Origin: Antitrichia curtipendula
Lineage: Eukaryota > Streptophyta > Bryopsida > Hypnales > Leucodontaceae
Direction: 5' to 3'
DNA length: 64,000 bases
Assembly (NCBI GenBank): GCA_951230915.1
Contig: OX579633.1
Location: 3,224,001-3,288,000 of the forward strand
This document shows, one piece after another, positions 1 through 13,800 of this stretch; position 1 is the stretch's first letter; each line of letters opens with the position of its first letter. A model generated the notes under the pieces. The model was not told the origin of the DNA and searched no databases. It was given only the letters and a program-made list of their open reading frames with translations. Position numbers and translations under genes: made by a program.

Positions 1-881
1 AGTTTAACTTCTTAAAGACAAGGAAATTGGACCCATAAATGTGAAGGTGTGTTTTGAAGTGAAATTTAGAAGGATGATTTTATAAAAATGTTCAAGCAAA
101 AGTTTTAAGCTTTGAACATTACATTACGTCCATTCAATTGGATCTATTGTTGGCTAATATTTATCAATAAAATTTGAAACTAAAAATCAAATTTCAATCT
201 AAACTAATCGTTCACTGACATTTAGTGATTTGTACGAGATTTTTTTTCTTTGGATTTGAACTAGATTGCTAGTTTTTGAAATGAGCATAATCATGCTCTT
301 TGAATACAAGATATTTTTAGAGAAGACTTTTGAAGATCTATGGGGAATAAATATGAGAATATTGATACATCAATACTGCCCTCCATAAACATAACAAGTG
401 TCTTAATGAATTTTAAATCAAAATGATATTAGAAAAATATTAGATCCTTACTACCTATATACTTGCATCCCCTTAATGTGAGAAACCGTTAGATTACATG
501 TCAAATTATTTGAATGTCAAATAAATGTGCTTCAAGCAATGATAGCATGACAAGCATAAATGATATTTTATAATATTATTGAAGAAAGGGTCATATTGAA
601 GAGATTTCTTTTGGTATTCTTTTTCTAGTAGAATATTCCTTTATAAGAGTCTAACACTCACATATTGATTTACTCTTTGAAATTTTTTAACATCAAATGT
701 TATAGAAAGGTTTGTTGGAACATATCAAATGCTTGATAAACCCATTGATGGAATGGGTGCAAATTGGGGGAATAAGTTTCTTGCAACGCTCTCTTATTAA
801 ACAACTAGGAAAAGTGAAAAAAACAACTTGCCTTATATATTTTGACAGTGTATTTTGTATTTCTCGAGTGTCTCAATTTAA
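1..881. other. AT-rich intergenic DNA, no gene seen
   Basis: No open frame of protein-like composition, RNA gene or clear element boundary is visible here. The sequence is AT-rich and resembles the repeat-derived spacer elsewhere in the window. Confidence 0.5.
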
Positions 882-1722
882 TTAATTTCTAAAGAACCAT
901 TGTCCCTATAGAGGACAAAATGGATTCAGGGTAGGCCTTTATTTGAAGACTTAAAAATACATTAGCTTTATGGAAATACAGTTTTTATTTCCATTGGTGC
1001 CCAAGAGCAAAAGTTACACCATCCTTAGCACAATTTTCAACTTATAGGGCAACAAAAGAATTCTACCAAAATTTGAAATAATTTTTTATTGATCATATTT
1101 TTTTTTATATGTAAAGCATTGATTGCTTCCATTTATATTAGTGATGTGAAAGTTATAGAACATATTCTTCTTCAAAAAATATAGTGAAAATTGAATTCAA
1201 TGAAGTTTAGTTTGCTTGCTAGAACAATCTCACTGTTGAAATTAGAGTGTTTCAATTCCATCCTATAGCTATTAACAATTTAGCTTTTCCTTCTATCTCA
1301 TATCTACTTTTAATCATCAACTTTATAGAATGAAAATCACCTTTTTTTTAAGGAAAATTCTCTACTCTTAACTCAATTTTTCATGATGAAATGTTTTTTT
1401 AATTCAAACTCCATAATGCAAGGATTTTAAGTTTAGAAGATTCAAAGTCTTATAATGAAGTCACTCAAGGTGCAAAACAGTTGATTTTCTTCATTGTAAA
1501 CGCTAACATCTTGTAATCTATGCGGCCAAAGTTTTTGAAATTTTTTACACACACTCTCACATCAGGCTAGTCCAAGACCCTACAAGTAGCTATGCCCCCC
1601 CCCCCCCCCAAAAAAAAAGAAGAATACATCATAGCTTTTGCTCTTTACAATAGAAATGGCGGTTACGAGTGTGTTTTTTGACAAAAAGAAGAGCATGGTC
1701 CTTTATGGCTCAAGGGCCTCTA
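882..1722 (+). mobile_element. Degenerate piggyBac-like TTAA element, copy 1
   Basis: The stretch shares blocks in the same order with the better copy at 31217-32132. These are a 'ttggtgcccaagagcaaaag' block near 995, an 'agaacaatctcac' block near 1222, and a 'caatagaaatggcggtta' block near 1648. TTAA motifs lie at its left border. It encodes no transposase. A run of about 14 C followed by A residues sits near 1595-1618. The 72-residue frame starting at 1638 lies inside the repeat and is not a credible gene. Confidence 0.5.
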
Positions 1723-1859
1723 CGTTGGGTCATACAGATGAAAAGACGGAAGGTCCTGCAATTTTCTCCTGGCGACGGAATACCCTGGCCCAACAAACTT
1801 GCTCCCATTTACATGCACCCTTGTTGATCTTTTTCAATATCAAAAATTGTTCTTGAAAG

Positions 1860-3960
1860 ATGTTGCTTGTGCTGACTCATCAATGGATGGTCCATGGCGT
1901 CACTCATAAATGGAAAGGCTAGTCCGGAAAATTAATAGGCCACCTTTGCAGGCTCTGGAGCGTTTTTTGCAACAGGTTCACAATGCCCATGCCAACCTTG
2001 GTCCCAGTTCAAACGTAAGTTACAAACACCCCCGTAGGTCAGTCCCAATTCTCGTTCGTCGTCACTGGCAAACATAACCCTATGTTTCGTAAGAAGGGCG
2101 TGACGAAATCCACCTTTCTGCATGACAGACTTTGATGGATCTTCATTTTTCTTATTCGACAGACTGAGGCTTAAGGTAGAGCCACCCATCACCAATCAGC
2201 ACCCCCATTGGCAGTCAGCAGGGTGGCAGGAATGGAGTAGAGGCTGGGACTAATTTCCAAACATGGGTTCTTGGTTTCCGACCATCAATCCCTCCATTCT
2301 TTTTATGACACACATCTGCTTGGTTTGTACTTGGTTTGGAGTGCCAAAGTGAACAAGAAGTAGTCTCTTAAATGAGCAGTTTTGGAGTAGTCTATATTGG
2401 GCATGGGTCTGGCGCAACTTTTGCCTTCCAAAATTCACTGTATTTTCACTTCAACTGATGAAATTACAAATCTTTCAACAATTTTCCTCATTTCTACCTC
2501 TCCACTTGTGGTAATATTTCCTTCGCTTCACTATGCTCCACATCATGTCCCACAGTTGCTTATTTGATCGGTTATCGGTGGTCACACCTTGTTGTAACAC
2601 TTGACCCTGAACAAAGGCTCAACAAAAACTTAACTTATTGTCCACATGTTTCAAAAAAACTAAGAAAAAAACTTAACAACAACTTGGATAGTTTGATCAC
2701 AAAAACTCTGCTTGAATACCGTAGTATTTGGGTGATTTTAGGTGCAGTTTACCTTCCAGTCAGAATCGGATTGTGGGACATATATCAATTAGTCCTTCAA
2801 TGCTTGAGTCTTTTCGAGACTGATTTTTTGAACATTTTTTGCTTATATCTTTGTACAATCCATTATGTTATGTCAAAAAAATGCTTTGAGTGAAGAAGAT
2901 ATTTGGACAAAACATGGACTTGAAGTGCTCTCAATTCATCATCCTAAATATGAATGTCAGAGGGCTCACGGGATTAAATAATCTCCTCTAATGTGTACTA
3001 ATCCCGTGGTGCTAATCCCATTGTGCTATTAGTGAATCATCCAAATATTTGTATCCTCTTCGGAAAACTCATTTTTTTCATTGTTTCCACTTGAATTTGG
3101 TTGCTTTGTGGAGATGCTCCGCTCCGCAAAAGTGAGTTGCATTTTTCTCCGTCCCTTTTGGGGAGTCCAAGATTCTATAACTGTTCCCTTGTCGTGCCCT
3201 TGATTAGAAATGATGGTTGAGTGGTGATCACTGCCATGAGTGTTGCCATGGATGAAATGGAGGGCAACTGAGGGGGCTTCTGTCTGCATTGATGATACTG
3301 ACTTAACCCGCTCAAGGCCCGGGGCCTTTTGGGTTTTAAAAACATCATTGTTTTTGAAGTGTTATAGTCCAAAATGTCACTAAGGTATAGAAATCTCAAC
3401 CGTACAATCTTGTAGTATACATGACAAAAATTAAATTTGGAGTCATTTGCTTAAATAGAGTGCAAAATTAGAATGTTTTAGTGTAGAAAAAAAATGCTGA
3501 GATTTTCCTAGAAACACATTTGAAGGTGAAATTCAATTTCTAAGCCTACTCAAATGAAGAAACTTTAATTTATAAGGTGATTCCAAACCAGCATACAAAC
3601 ACATTGGTGAAAAAATATCATTCAATTGACTCATTGTGTTTGCAAAATGGCTTTGATATGTCAAAAAAGTAGCAAGAAAAGTTGCAAAAAACATATATGA
3701 GGCTGAACCTCCTTCTACTAAAATGCTTCTCAGTCACTTATAACTTCTTGGATTGGTATGAAATTTTATCCACACAAACTAGACTAGTATGTGCAACTTT
3801 TTCAAAAACTTTTATTGGAAACGGACACTATATGAAGAAGAAAAAAGCCACCAACTTTCACTACAATTCAAGATTTTGAACTTCAAACTGCTCCCAAACA
3901 TTCAAAACAACTTGAATTGACATGAAATTTTTACCATAATAACTAGGCTAAGAGGGATAT
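1860..3960. other. Intergenic DNA, no recognised gene
   Basis: Short frames occur on both strands (for example 2564-2893 plus and 1932-2195 minus), but none has recognisable motifs, splice context or similarity to a family I know. The part from 1860 to 2280 is less AT-rich than its surroundings and could be a remnant of something older. Confidence 0.4.
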
Positions 3961-3979
3961 ATAATCCAACAAATTTTAT

Positions 3980-4260
3980 AAAAAATGAAAATCGGATGAA
4001 GGAGATACAAGTCGGGCCCAAAGTTGTAGCCATCAAATGCAGTTTGGTAAACTCAAATTGAAACTTTGAACTTTGATTGATTACCAAAAATAAGTCTATA
4101 TTGGATTGATATGAAAAATTTAGCACATAAACCAGAAGAGAGAGCACAAGTTTTCCAACAAGTTTTATTGAATTCAGACATTGAATGCAAAAGTCACAAC
4201 ACTTTGAATTGGACTTGAAACTACGTGAGGACACTTTTGGTCCGCTTGGGCGATGAAGGG
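3980..4260 (+). repeat. Dispersed repeat S, copy 1
   Basis: This stretch resembles 34975-35230 in the same orientation. Shared blocks include 'gttgtagccatcaaa' and 'ttggattgatatga'. The 146-residue minus-strand frame over it (3902-4342) therefore lies in repeat DNA and is unlikely to be a gene. Confidence 0.5.
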
Positions 4261-4342
4261 TTAACCCACTCCTCAACAATTGATTACTAGGGCCCCATGA
4301 TGAACAAACTAGAATAAGATAGAGGACATAAAAATTGGTCAC

Positions 4343-6639
4343 ACTTTGTTTGTGGGGTCAAATACATAAATGCCACATGATGGTAAACTAGACATTTGAA
4401 GTCTGTGGTTTTAACGTACCTTTGAAGAAAACTAACATTGGATTTTTAAAAATTTGCCACCCAATATAAAATTTGGAAATATTTAATTCAAATTTGGATT
4501 AAGAGGGGCCAAATTAACTAGAAGAGGTGAAGAATGCACGACACAAAGCAACCACCAAAATAGAGGTAAGTTTTTACTCATTTATCCCTGGATGGGGTAG
4601 GAAAAACACAAAGCACAGACTTCAAATGACCACTCAAAATTGTCATTTCTATTGAAAAGAGTTAAAAGTTTGAAAATTGTTTTATTTGCACATCTAATTA
4701 TAGGATCTTATACCTAACTAGCCAATGTAAAAAAGTATAGAATAAATTTTATAAATTTTGACTGCACAAATTGTAAGATATTAAGTGAAGAAAACAATTT
4801 TGTTTGTATATTAGGAGACTAGATTTTTGACTTTGAACCTTCTTACCTTCAATTTTTTGCACTACATAGTTTTGAGGTTTAAATCTTTATGGTGGGGAAC
4901 TAAGTTTAAGGTTCTTAAATTTATTTCTTAAGAAACATTCTATTTGGACCATTCTTAGAAATATTAATAATTTAAAAATCTAAATTATTAATATTTAAGA
5001 ATATTTTTTAAATAATTTTTTTCAATAGTTTAACATCACTTATCCAAATGAAATGAATAAAAGCTTTCCATAAGACAAAAATATAATTTATGAGGAAAAA
5101 AAAAACTGAATTTTTTTGGCTACCAAATCTCCCATGTTTTGAGCTTATTTGGGCATAACTTTTGTTCCCGGGCACCAATTGAGTTTTTGTTTTTTTTAAT
5201 TCCAAGAAGATAATTAGTTTTTTTAATATTCAAGAAAAGTTTAAAAAAATCATGACAAAAATTGAGACCGTAGGTACTCACTTAAAATCCAATTTGTCCC
5301 CCAAAAAGACAATGGTCATGTAGGGGGTAATGTCTTGCACTTATGCCATAAATTCAGAAGCCATCCTATTTCTGCCATAATGTATGCTTGATGTGCATTT
5401 CACTGAAGTTTCAAATGTATTCTAGTGATACATACTGCCTTTGTCTTATTGTCTTACTAAAATTTTATGAATTGAGAAGTGTGCACGTACAACTCAAAAT
5501 GTTCAATTTATTGATTTTGATTGTTGAGCGTTGAACAAGCAATGTGGAATTTTTAGAATTGATTGATTGAGTGGGAACTAGTTTGAATTTGACATTACTT
5601 GCTTAATGATCAAAATCAATAAATGGAGCGGTTTCATGATACACGCACTTTATATCCGATTTGGAGTTTTTAAGTGGGATGGATGGAATAGTAGCCAAAA
5701 AATGACACAAATAGACATGTAGCACAAGTAGGGGCTCCTATCTTGGACCATCTAAACCTTCTCTACTTTCTTTCTTTCTTTCTTTCTTTTTCTTTTCTTA
5801 CAAATAGAGTGATTCTTCTTTTTCTTTTATATTATGAATTTAATTTTATTATTTTAATTTTTAATTTTCAAAACGAGGTGTACCACTTAAGTTTTCACCT
5901 CTCTTAATGTAAAATTCTTGAATAGAAAGGAAATCCTTTATCAAGCACTGTAATAAGAGTAATTCATGTTATAATGGCCTATAACTTATTGATATGTTTG
6001 CATGCAAAGATTTTCTAGTAAAAGGAGTCTTGATTCATGGAAAATAAAAGAGCCTTTGCTTTGAAGTTCAAGAATATTATAAGATACTTTGGAAAAGGGG
6101 GCCATTTCTTGGATATCTAAATTTTTTTTCAAATACGATCTTTAGTGACAATAGGTCCAATCCCTTTAGAACAAGAAAAATCAAGTGTTGAAATCCTATT
6201 CCTTTAATCTTAGTAGTACTTTGTTCAAGTTCTACAATTAAACTTGTTTAATCCGTTACATGTTTTTGAGGCCTAAACAAGACCACAAATTCCCGGACTG
6301 TGGGAAACTTGGAAACTTTGCCATATTAGCAATCTAATGTGGTCGAGAGACTTCCATGTCATGTAATATTATATAATAATTATTTAGTTAATTTTAAATA
6401 ATGAATTATGGTGGATTAAATTTTTAATAATTTAATATTTTGATAGTAGTACATTAGTTCACAACCCTAAAATGGTCTTCCCATGACTTCAAAAAACATC
6501 TAATGTCACCCTCTCTTCAATGACACTCTAAAATATCTTATACATTTGCAACAATAACATTATTAGGAGTACACTTGTCTTACATTTAAACTATTTAATG
6601 AATATGTAGATCATGAACAAAGCACTTATTTATTCATTC

Positions 6640-6710
<71 letters not shown>

Positions 6711-8050
6711 TTAGTATTTGAAAATGTCATCTTTTCTTAGTTATTTGGGGGAGAATTACAATGGATTCTTTTACCAATATTCAAAGTCTAATTTTCGAAG
6801 GAAATATTAAATATTAAAAATATAAAATTCAATGGTTTGAACATGTTTTCAAGCACATTTTATGAATTGTCAAATTAAAAAAATCCTATATCATATTGTT
6901 TTTTATCTACAAGTTGTGCATTTTTTCTATTTCAATATATTAAAGAGTTAAAAGATTTAATTGAGAAATGAATAGGTCTTGGAAATTTTAAATATCCTCT
7001 TCCTTACTAGCTTTTGCACATTAGAGGCTATTTTAATTAATGCAAAGACCAATAAGAAAGATCTAATTACTAGTCTTCATATTGATCTATTTGCTAACAA
7101 TCTACTAGTAGTTAGATCTTTCTAGTTTGAAGTTATTTCATCTTCATTGGAAGAGGGGGAGGGGACTAAAAAATTGTCCCATAAAAGACTCTAATCATAA
7201 TAGTTTGTAGACTTTGATGGGGTCACTTACAAAAAATAATATTATTGTTTGTGCATAAAAAATGTTGTGACGTCAATGTTGCTTATAAAGGTTCTCTACT
7301 TGATGATTGTAACTCTTATGTTATGTAAGAACAAATTTTGTTATCTTTATAAAAACTGTTCATAACTCACTACCAAATATTTGTATGCAGCTTCTAACAA
7401 AATTCTTTAATGAAAGATTTCTTAAATTACGGCAACACTATAACAAGAACATTCCTTTTAAGGGACATCTTCAACTTTTGGTTCAAGAATTTTATGATCT
7501 TTTCCATTATTCTCTCCATTGTTCTAATAATTGTATGTAAGCTTTTGCATGATTCTTCTCCAAAGATGGAATTCAATTAGATGAAGAACAATATGTTGGT
7601 TTTGTCATTAAAACAAAAATATAGAAAACCACCAAAATTAAAATCCACATTTAAACTCAAAAAAAGAAAAAAGAATCATTATTCAATCAACAATGAAATT
7701 TATAAAGAACTAATAATTTTTGGTTAAATTTTTATTTATGTGGTTCTTATTTGGTAAGTGTAGTAGTAGATCCAACTATGCAAACATGATTCATACATTA
7801 TATATTACAACTAGAAGTATTAAGTTATTCTTCTAAATTGCAATTCATAATATATTTCAACAATTATAGGAATTTAGACTACCTTTAGTCTTTAAGAGAT
7901 TATCTATATTGTATTTGATATGAATATTTTTCACTTTCCCTTCAAAAACTCAAAATAATTTCAATTTTTTTCCAAAAATCCAAGATTTATAATATCATCT
8001 CTAAAAATAAAAATAAAATCTTCAGCAAAAGTAACAAATAGGAACCACAT
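4343..8050. other. AT-rich gene-free region
   Basis: I see no supported gene in this 3.7-kb stretch. It contains a CTTT-rich microsatellite near 5766-5800 and the long AT microsatellite listed separately. The rest is low-complexity AT-rich DNA. Confidence 0.5.
6643..6707. repeat. (AT)n microsatellite
   Basis: An uninterrupted alternating AT tract of about 65 bp, read directly. Its length is probably polymorphic and may be imprecise in the assembly. Confidence 0.95.
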
Positions 8051-8059
8051 AAGGTATGA

Positions 8060-8390
8060 GTTCCATAAAGTGCCTATTTAAGGGCTGAAAATTAATTTTA
8101 TGAGACTAGACTTAAAATATTTTTCCATAAAATTTTCTTGAAATCAAAATGAAATTGGCATTTGATACAAGTCATTTCATATTTTTTTGGAGCTTCATGG
8201 AATTAGTTATGAATTTTTGTAGTTGAAACATAGTAGTCACTAAAAGTGTTCACCTCTTGAAATGTATTGTACATTGTTTGTCTTGTATGTTGTTGGTGCA
8301 ATGAGAAAACAAAATGTACCTTTATATCAAAGGACACTTTTAGAGCTTGAGCACTTTATGAACCTCCTAACTTAGTTGCAAATTTTGAAC
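8060..8390 (-). repeat. Dispersed repeat U, inverted copy
   Basis: The reverse complement of this stretch matches 18775-19050 in order. Shared blocks include the 'ttcataactaattccatgaa' type and the poly-A plus 'tgcaccaacaatgtac' type blocks. Part of the same family recurs at about 9228-9355 in plus orientation. No coding capacity is seen. Confidence 0.5.
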
Positions 8391-8479
8391 TTCAATTAAG
8401 CTTATGTAGTCATATGCCTATGTCAAAAGGGAGGCTTCTAATATGAATTAACCCTAGAAGCACGCCAAAGACACTAAAT

Positions 8480-9838
8480 GTCTGATGGATGACTTCACCT
8501 GAGATTGTAGAATGGAATAAATATTTTTTCATCCAATATTGTTTTGGGAAGCTACTTGAGTAAATTAATAGTGAATAGTATTGCAAAATTTCCTAATTAT
8601 GGTATCATTGATTTTTCTAAACAAGAAGATGCTTAATTTACAGATTCCCCTTGTAATTTATTTTGGCCATTTCTTGCTATTTACTCTTGATGTGAAATTT
8701 GGTCATAAACATGATTTTTTAAAATTTTAGCTCAACTACTTAAATGAATCTTACCAAGTGAAGTTTATACTCCAATTGGAAATTTTGAAGAATTAATAAA
8801 TTTCAATATTTTGTAGCAGTATGAACTAGCAATACATTGTTTGTTGATTTTCTTATTTAAGAGTGACGTGGTAACTTTGGATTATACCAAGATGTTAGAT
8901 ACTGTAATATACATCTACGATGAAAATTTCTTATTTTTTTGAGTATATTTGGTATCTGATATGAATTTTTTTTTAATTTTCTTAAAAAAAATTGAACATT
9001 TATGACTTGTCATAGACATATGATTTCACTTCCAAAAAACTAAATGTAAAACTTTTCACCCATACCTAGTTTCCAAACATGGTGACGGACAGTGAGGCTT
9101 GAAATCATTGGTCACAGGCCCTATTCTTCTAGGGTTCAAAATTGCCCCCGCAACCTTTTGTTGGACCACCCAAAACATGCAACCCCTCTTTGCATGCCCC
9201 CCCTTTTTGCATGTTGCTCCTTGTGTTCAACTTCAAGAATTCGTAACTAATTCCACGAAGGTCCAAAAAATATGAAAACTACTTGAGTTCAAGTCAAATT
9301 CCACTTTTTCTTCCTACTAAAAGTTTTACTGAAAAATTGTTTCCAAGGAGTTTTTTTAGCTTCCCCGAAAAGGCAATCCGCTCTTTAAAAAGGTCAGTCG
9401 CTTTAAGAGCAGACTACCTTAATATAATATAATGCCGCCCCCGCCCCTTTTGCATGAGGCTTCTCTTTCCCTGTCCCAAGAAGATGAGCCAATTTCAGTA
9501 GTTCACTGTTGCCGTCCCTTGGTCCGGGTCAGAGGCTCATGGGGGGGGGGGATCCCAGTCTGACACAAGTAATAACCAATGGCTCTGTAGCTGGGTCGGT
9601 CTTGGGCCTTGGGCCGGTCCCACGGGAGGTAGGTTCGGCAGCCATTAGGTTCGGCGACCCTTTACTCGAGACGGTATCAGAGGTTTCGACCGACCCACCT
9701 AACCTACGAGAATGAGAGATAGGCCACGCACATGATTCCTTGCTGGGTACGTAACAAGAAGTGACCTTTTTCCTTCACCCTTGAAATAGCTGACTGACGG
9801 ATGACCCCCATAGTCCGTCAGCGAGGTCGGGGTGAACT
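8480..9838. other. Intergenic DNA with partial repeat and GC-richer tail
   Basis: The stretch includes a fragment of repeat U at about 9228-9355 and a run of 10 G near 9541. From about 9420 to 9838 base composition becomes GC-richer. The frame at 9509-9715 there is low-complexity (G, P, V-rich) with no family match, so no gene is called. Confidence 0.4.
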
Positions 9839-10729
9839 GGCCAGGGAGGATTGACCCCTGTTTTACCCCTGCAGAAAATACTGGAATTTTTTATTTACCG
9901 CATACGATAAAATTTGCAACTTCTGAATTCATATTTGCAGTCAGAGGCCCAAAATTAGCCAGGTGGTATGAGGGATTAAAAAATTTAAGCGGCACAAAAT
10001 AGGGGGACATTTTTACATTTACCCTTTTCATGGGACAATACATGCGTCAATCCTCCTTGGCTGGGGTTTGAACTAGGACCCTTGCTTGTCCCCTCCAAGT
10101 CATTCCAGGGGTGCAAGTGAAAGCAAAATCCCCCTATTTTGTGCTTGATTAATTTACCTTGTACACCACTCCTAGTGAAATAGAAGCCTCTAGTTGGAAA
10201 TATGAATTCAAAATTTTTCAATTTTATTGTGAGTGAAAAATAAAAACTCTCAATGTTTTTCTGAGGGGTCAAGCGAGGCAGTCAATTTACCCCAACTGTC
10301 AATTGACCCCTATATGCCTCACAATTTATGCATGGGAAAAAACATTGGAATTTTTTAATTTGCAACATATGATAAAATTTTGAATTTATATTTGCAAATA
10401 AGAGACCCCAAATTAGGGAAGAGGGGTGAAGAAGTACATAAAAACTCTGCAATTTTTTTACAATTAAGGTATCTTTGGTTGGACAATGGGGGGAGAGTCA
10501 AATCTTTCTATGACAAGGGTGAATTGAACCCCTCATTGTTCCACAATGGTAAACATTGGAATTTTTTTATTTGCAACATATGATAATGTTTTGAAATTCT
10601 GAATTCATATTTACAATCCGAGGCCCCAAAGTAGGTGGGACATGTGAAAGAGTTATCAGTAAACGTGGAGGCAATTTTAAAAATTTATCATTGGTTGGGT
10701 CAATTCTCCCTGGCCGTCCTCCCTGGCCA
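9839..10729. repeat. Cluster of four MITE-like units, one inverted
   Basis: A unit bounded by 'ggccagggaggattgac' and its inverted form 'gtcaatcctcc..ggct' runs from 9839 to about 10064. A second, inverted unit follows (about 10065-10300, recognised by the inverted 'cacaaaataggggg' and 'ttttgaattcatattt' blocks). Two further plus-orientation units lie at about 10300-10545 and 10545-10729, the last ending in a double 'ccctggcc'. Another copy lies at 37964-38199. The units have TIR-like ends and no coding capacity, as in miniature inverted-repeat transposable elements. Confidence 0.6.
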
Positions 10730-10859
10730 TAGTGTCCGTCCTGCAGGATTTTAAATGGAAACTTAATTGCTTTCTTTTTTAACTGCAGGTATAACCGGTA
10801 ATAGAACAAACTACAGTAGGTAGCTACTGTAAAGTAAAAACTGAACTGAACCTCACTCC

Positions 10860-13800
10860 CAGTTTCCCACTGACTATTCGTGCTCTAATTGGTGCATTTT
10901 CTTAACGCGGTCTACGATTGGGAAGAGGTTTCTACCCCCAGATGTAATTAATGATTGGATTTCCTTACCCGCTCCAGGATTGGTGGATATTTTCACCCGG
11001 GAGGTAAGTCATGATGGACTGGCCGGCTCCGTATGGGGCATGCATGGGGATGGTCATGGTCATGATGGGATGATGGCCATCCGTGAACCATCGATTGGAG
11101 AGGGTGTTGGTGTCAGTGGCGAGTGGCGTCAGTAGTGTGTTCTGTTTTTTTCGCAGAGCAGGCGAGGAGGACTTGTTTTCGCAGGAGCCAGCAGTAGGAA
11201 ATGATGGAGGAGCCCCGGCCCTTTGTCGCTGCTCTTACGTGTCTCTTCTTCTCCCTCTCCGTGCGGGCTTGCGTGCAGATGAACTCACTTATAAGGTACG
11301 TGCACTTAGAATCGCCACTTGAATTGAATGCCTTCTGGACAAGTTAAGTGGCGACGTTGAGTGGACATACCTTATCTTGATTATGAAGAGCAGGAGCAAG
11401 CTTTGGTAACTCGAATTTGACTGCAAGATTACGGCAGGGTTGAGAGGAGAGAGTGAGAGAGTGAGAATGGAGAGAGTCGGACTGTGTACGTCGGAGATTG
11501 TGCAAGCGCTTTCGGAGGAATGTCCATTTGGGGAGGGAGTAGGGCGGCTGAGAGACCTAATTTATGATTTGAGCAGCGTCTTGCTCGATCTTCGGCGTTT
11601 AAGACGTCGCAAGGATTGTGGGAGCGCGGAAGATATTGGAGTTTAGAGCTGTTTTGGAGGAGCTTCCATGGATTCTTGCCTTCTGGAGAGGGTAGGCTGG
11701 CCGAGAGACTTAGTTTACGATTTGAGCTGTTTTTATGGAGCGTCTATGCATCGTCTTGTTTTACCGTCGGCGTTTAAGGCGTTGCGAGGATTTTAACAGT
11801 CCTTGTGTAGGGAAATGTATTGGAGCTTAGTCTTGGATTCTTGCTTTACCGTGGTCGTATGCAGAGCTTTTTTGAAAACTGTTCGTGTCGGAGCGATTTG
11901 GAGTGTCATGGTCGGTTTATACGGTGTTTTGTTCCCCATTTTCACTCTCGGTCTCGTGTCATGGTCGTTTCCCTCCATCTGTGGAGGCTGACACTGGTAT
12001 TCTCTCTTTAACCCCTGAAGGTTCATGCCTTTGTTTCACCAAAAACTAATCCAAAACTGCCATTTCAAACTGCAAAGAGCCATAATGAAGAAAACCTACT
12101 TTTTATGGCATATCCAACCTTACGATCTTGCATCATTCTTGTGGAGAATGCTCGGACAAAAATTCGAGTGTTAGATACAGTATTAGTGTTCAAAGTGAGA
12201 AGAATTTTTTTTTGTCCCTTGCCATACTAGGTTTCCAGAATTCAAATCCTTAACTTAAATTTTTGCTTTAAAGAGTTTTGAGATTACAGCTTCATGGTGA
12301 AAAATTGAGTTGAAAATCTAGGGAAAAAAATTCAATAAAATCAATTTGATTTTCCTTCTTTGAAAAATTGAAGAATATGAAACCTTACGGTGAGATTGTT
12401 TTAGCAAGCAATCCTAAACGTTCTTTCTTCCATTGCATTCAATTCAAAACAAGACTCTTCATAATTTTTCACATCACTATGACATTTATAAAGACAATTA
12501 TAATCTTCCAAAAAACAAATTTATTTTGATATTTTGCAGCTTTTTTGGTAGCCCAGACTTGAGCATTTTGTTTGTGTGTTTAGGAGGACATAATTTTTTC
12601 TCTTGGCCACAAAATTGAATAAAAATGATATTCCTCAAAAAGCTAGTATGTTCCCTTACTTTCAAAAAAATGTTTCAATAAATTACTGCTCCCAGTTGTC
12701 CAGCAGTAGTGGTGGGTCCTGAACCGACTGACTACCAGTTTTTTTGCAACAGTTACTGGTGGAAGGCGGATTTGCGGTTAGAGGTGCGCAACAGCCGTAG
12801 AGCGATTGCTTTTTTGTTCCACGTATTCATCATAACCCTTCGCTCGGATTGGTCCTACCTTCATTGGCGACATTCCTCTGCATTGGAATCGAGATGCAGT
12901 GCACGATGAAATTGTTATTATATAGACTTTTTGTATTTTATTGTTCTGCTTCATGGCCTTGTTTGGCAAGTAGTCATTGGATGTTTTCTGGTTGCATTTT
13001 GATGCAATGGTTCCATCTTGGATTTGTATTTGCTTTGCCTGTCTTGTGATGCCCAAGGTGCTAGTTGATTGAAGAAATTCGATTACTACCGTAGCAGCTT
13101 CTGAGTTTGTTTATTTTAACGTTTGTAGCTATCGTACTGTTGACCTAACTCATGCTGGTGGTGGATGTGATGATGGTGGTGCTGGAGTGATGATTATATG
13201 TCGTTTAATTTTTCTAAGTCCGTTAGAGGTATTCTTTCGTGCAACAGCACGTCGAGCTGGTGAATGATTTCTTGTCAGGTGACTGTAATGCTGCAAAACG
13301 CTTGGAAGATCGTCAACTGGGAACCTCGAAAGTTTGTTGATGTGCAGATGGATATGCGATTGATATACAATCGACCATTTTGCAGGTGGTAAGTGGGTCT
13401 TATGAATGTAAAATGATGTACACTTTTGGGTCCAGCAATGGGCAGGAAGTGCCTGTTGAAAAGTTTACGCAGTTGAGGTGGAGAATAATGACAACCGTGG
13501 GGAATTTCTCTGGGTTTAGCATGTTTCAGCAGTGGAACTTGCAGAATATTCGGTGGATTTTGTGTTGACATACTGAAGGAGGATGGGATAGTTGTCGCTT
13601 ATGTGGTTTCCTCATTCACCTGTGGCAGTGAGGATTGTCCTCGAGGAATATGAACCTGCAGGGGAATTTGTGTTTGATATGCCAGGTGATGTGATTGTGA
13701 ATACGTAGACGTTCTGTTTGACTAGAGTTTAGTCCAAAGCGTTCAATTTGAGCTGGCACACGGGTATGGGAGTTTCACGTCCTGTCTACTGCGGGAATTT

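Noticed and set aside
3902..4342. 146-residue minus-strand frame
   Set aside because: It lies in dispersed repeat S (also at 34975-35230) and has no domain features.
9509..9715. 68-residue frame, Gly/Pro/Val-rich
   Set aside because: Low complexity next to a G run and repeats, no ATG context or family signal.
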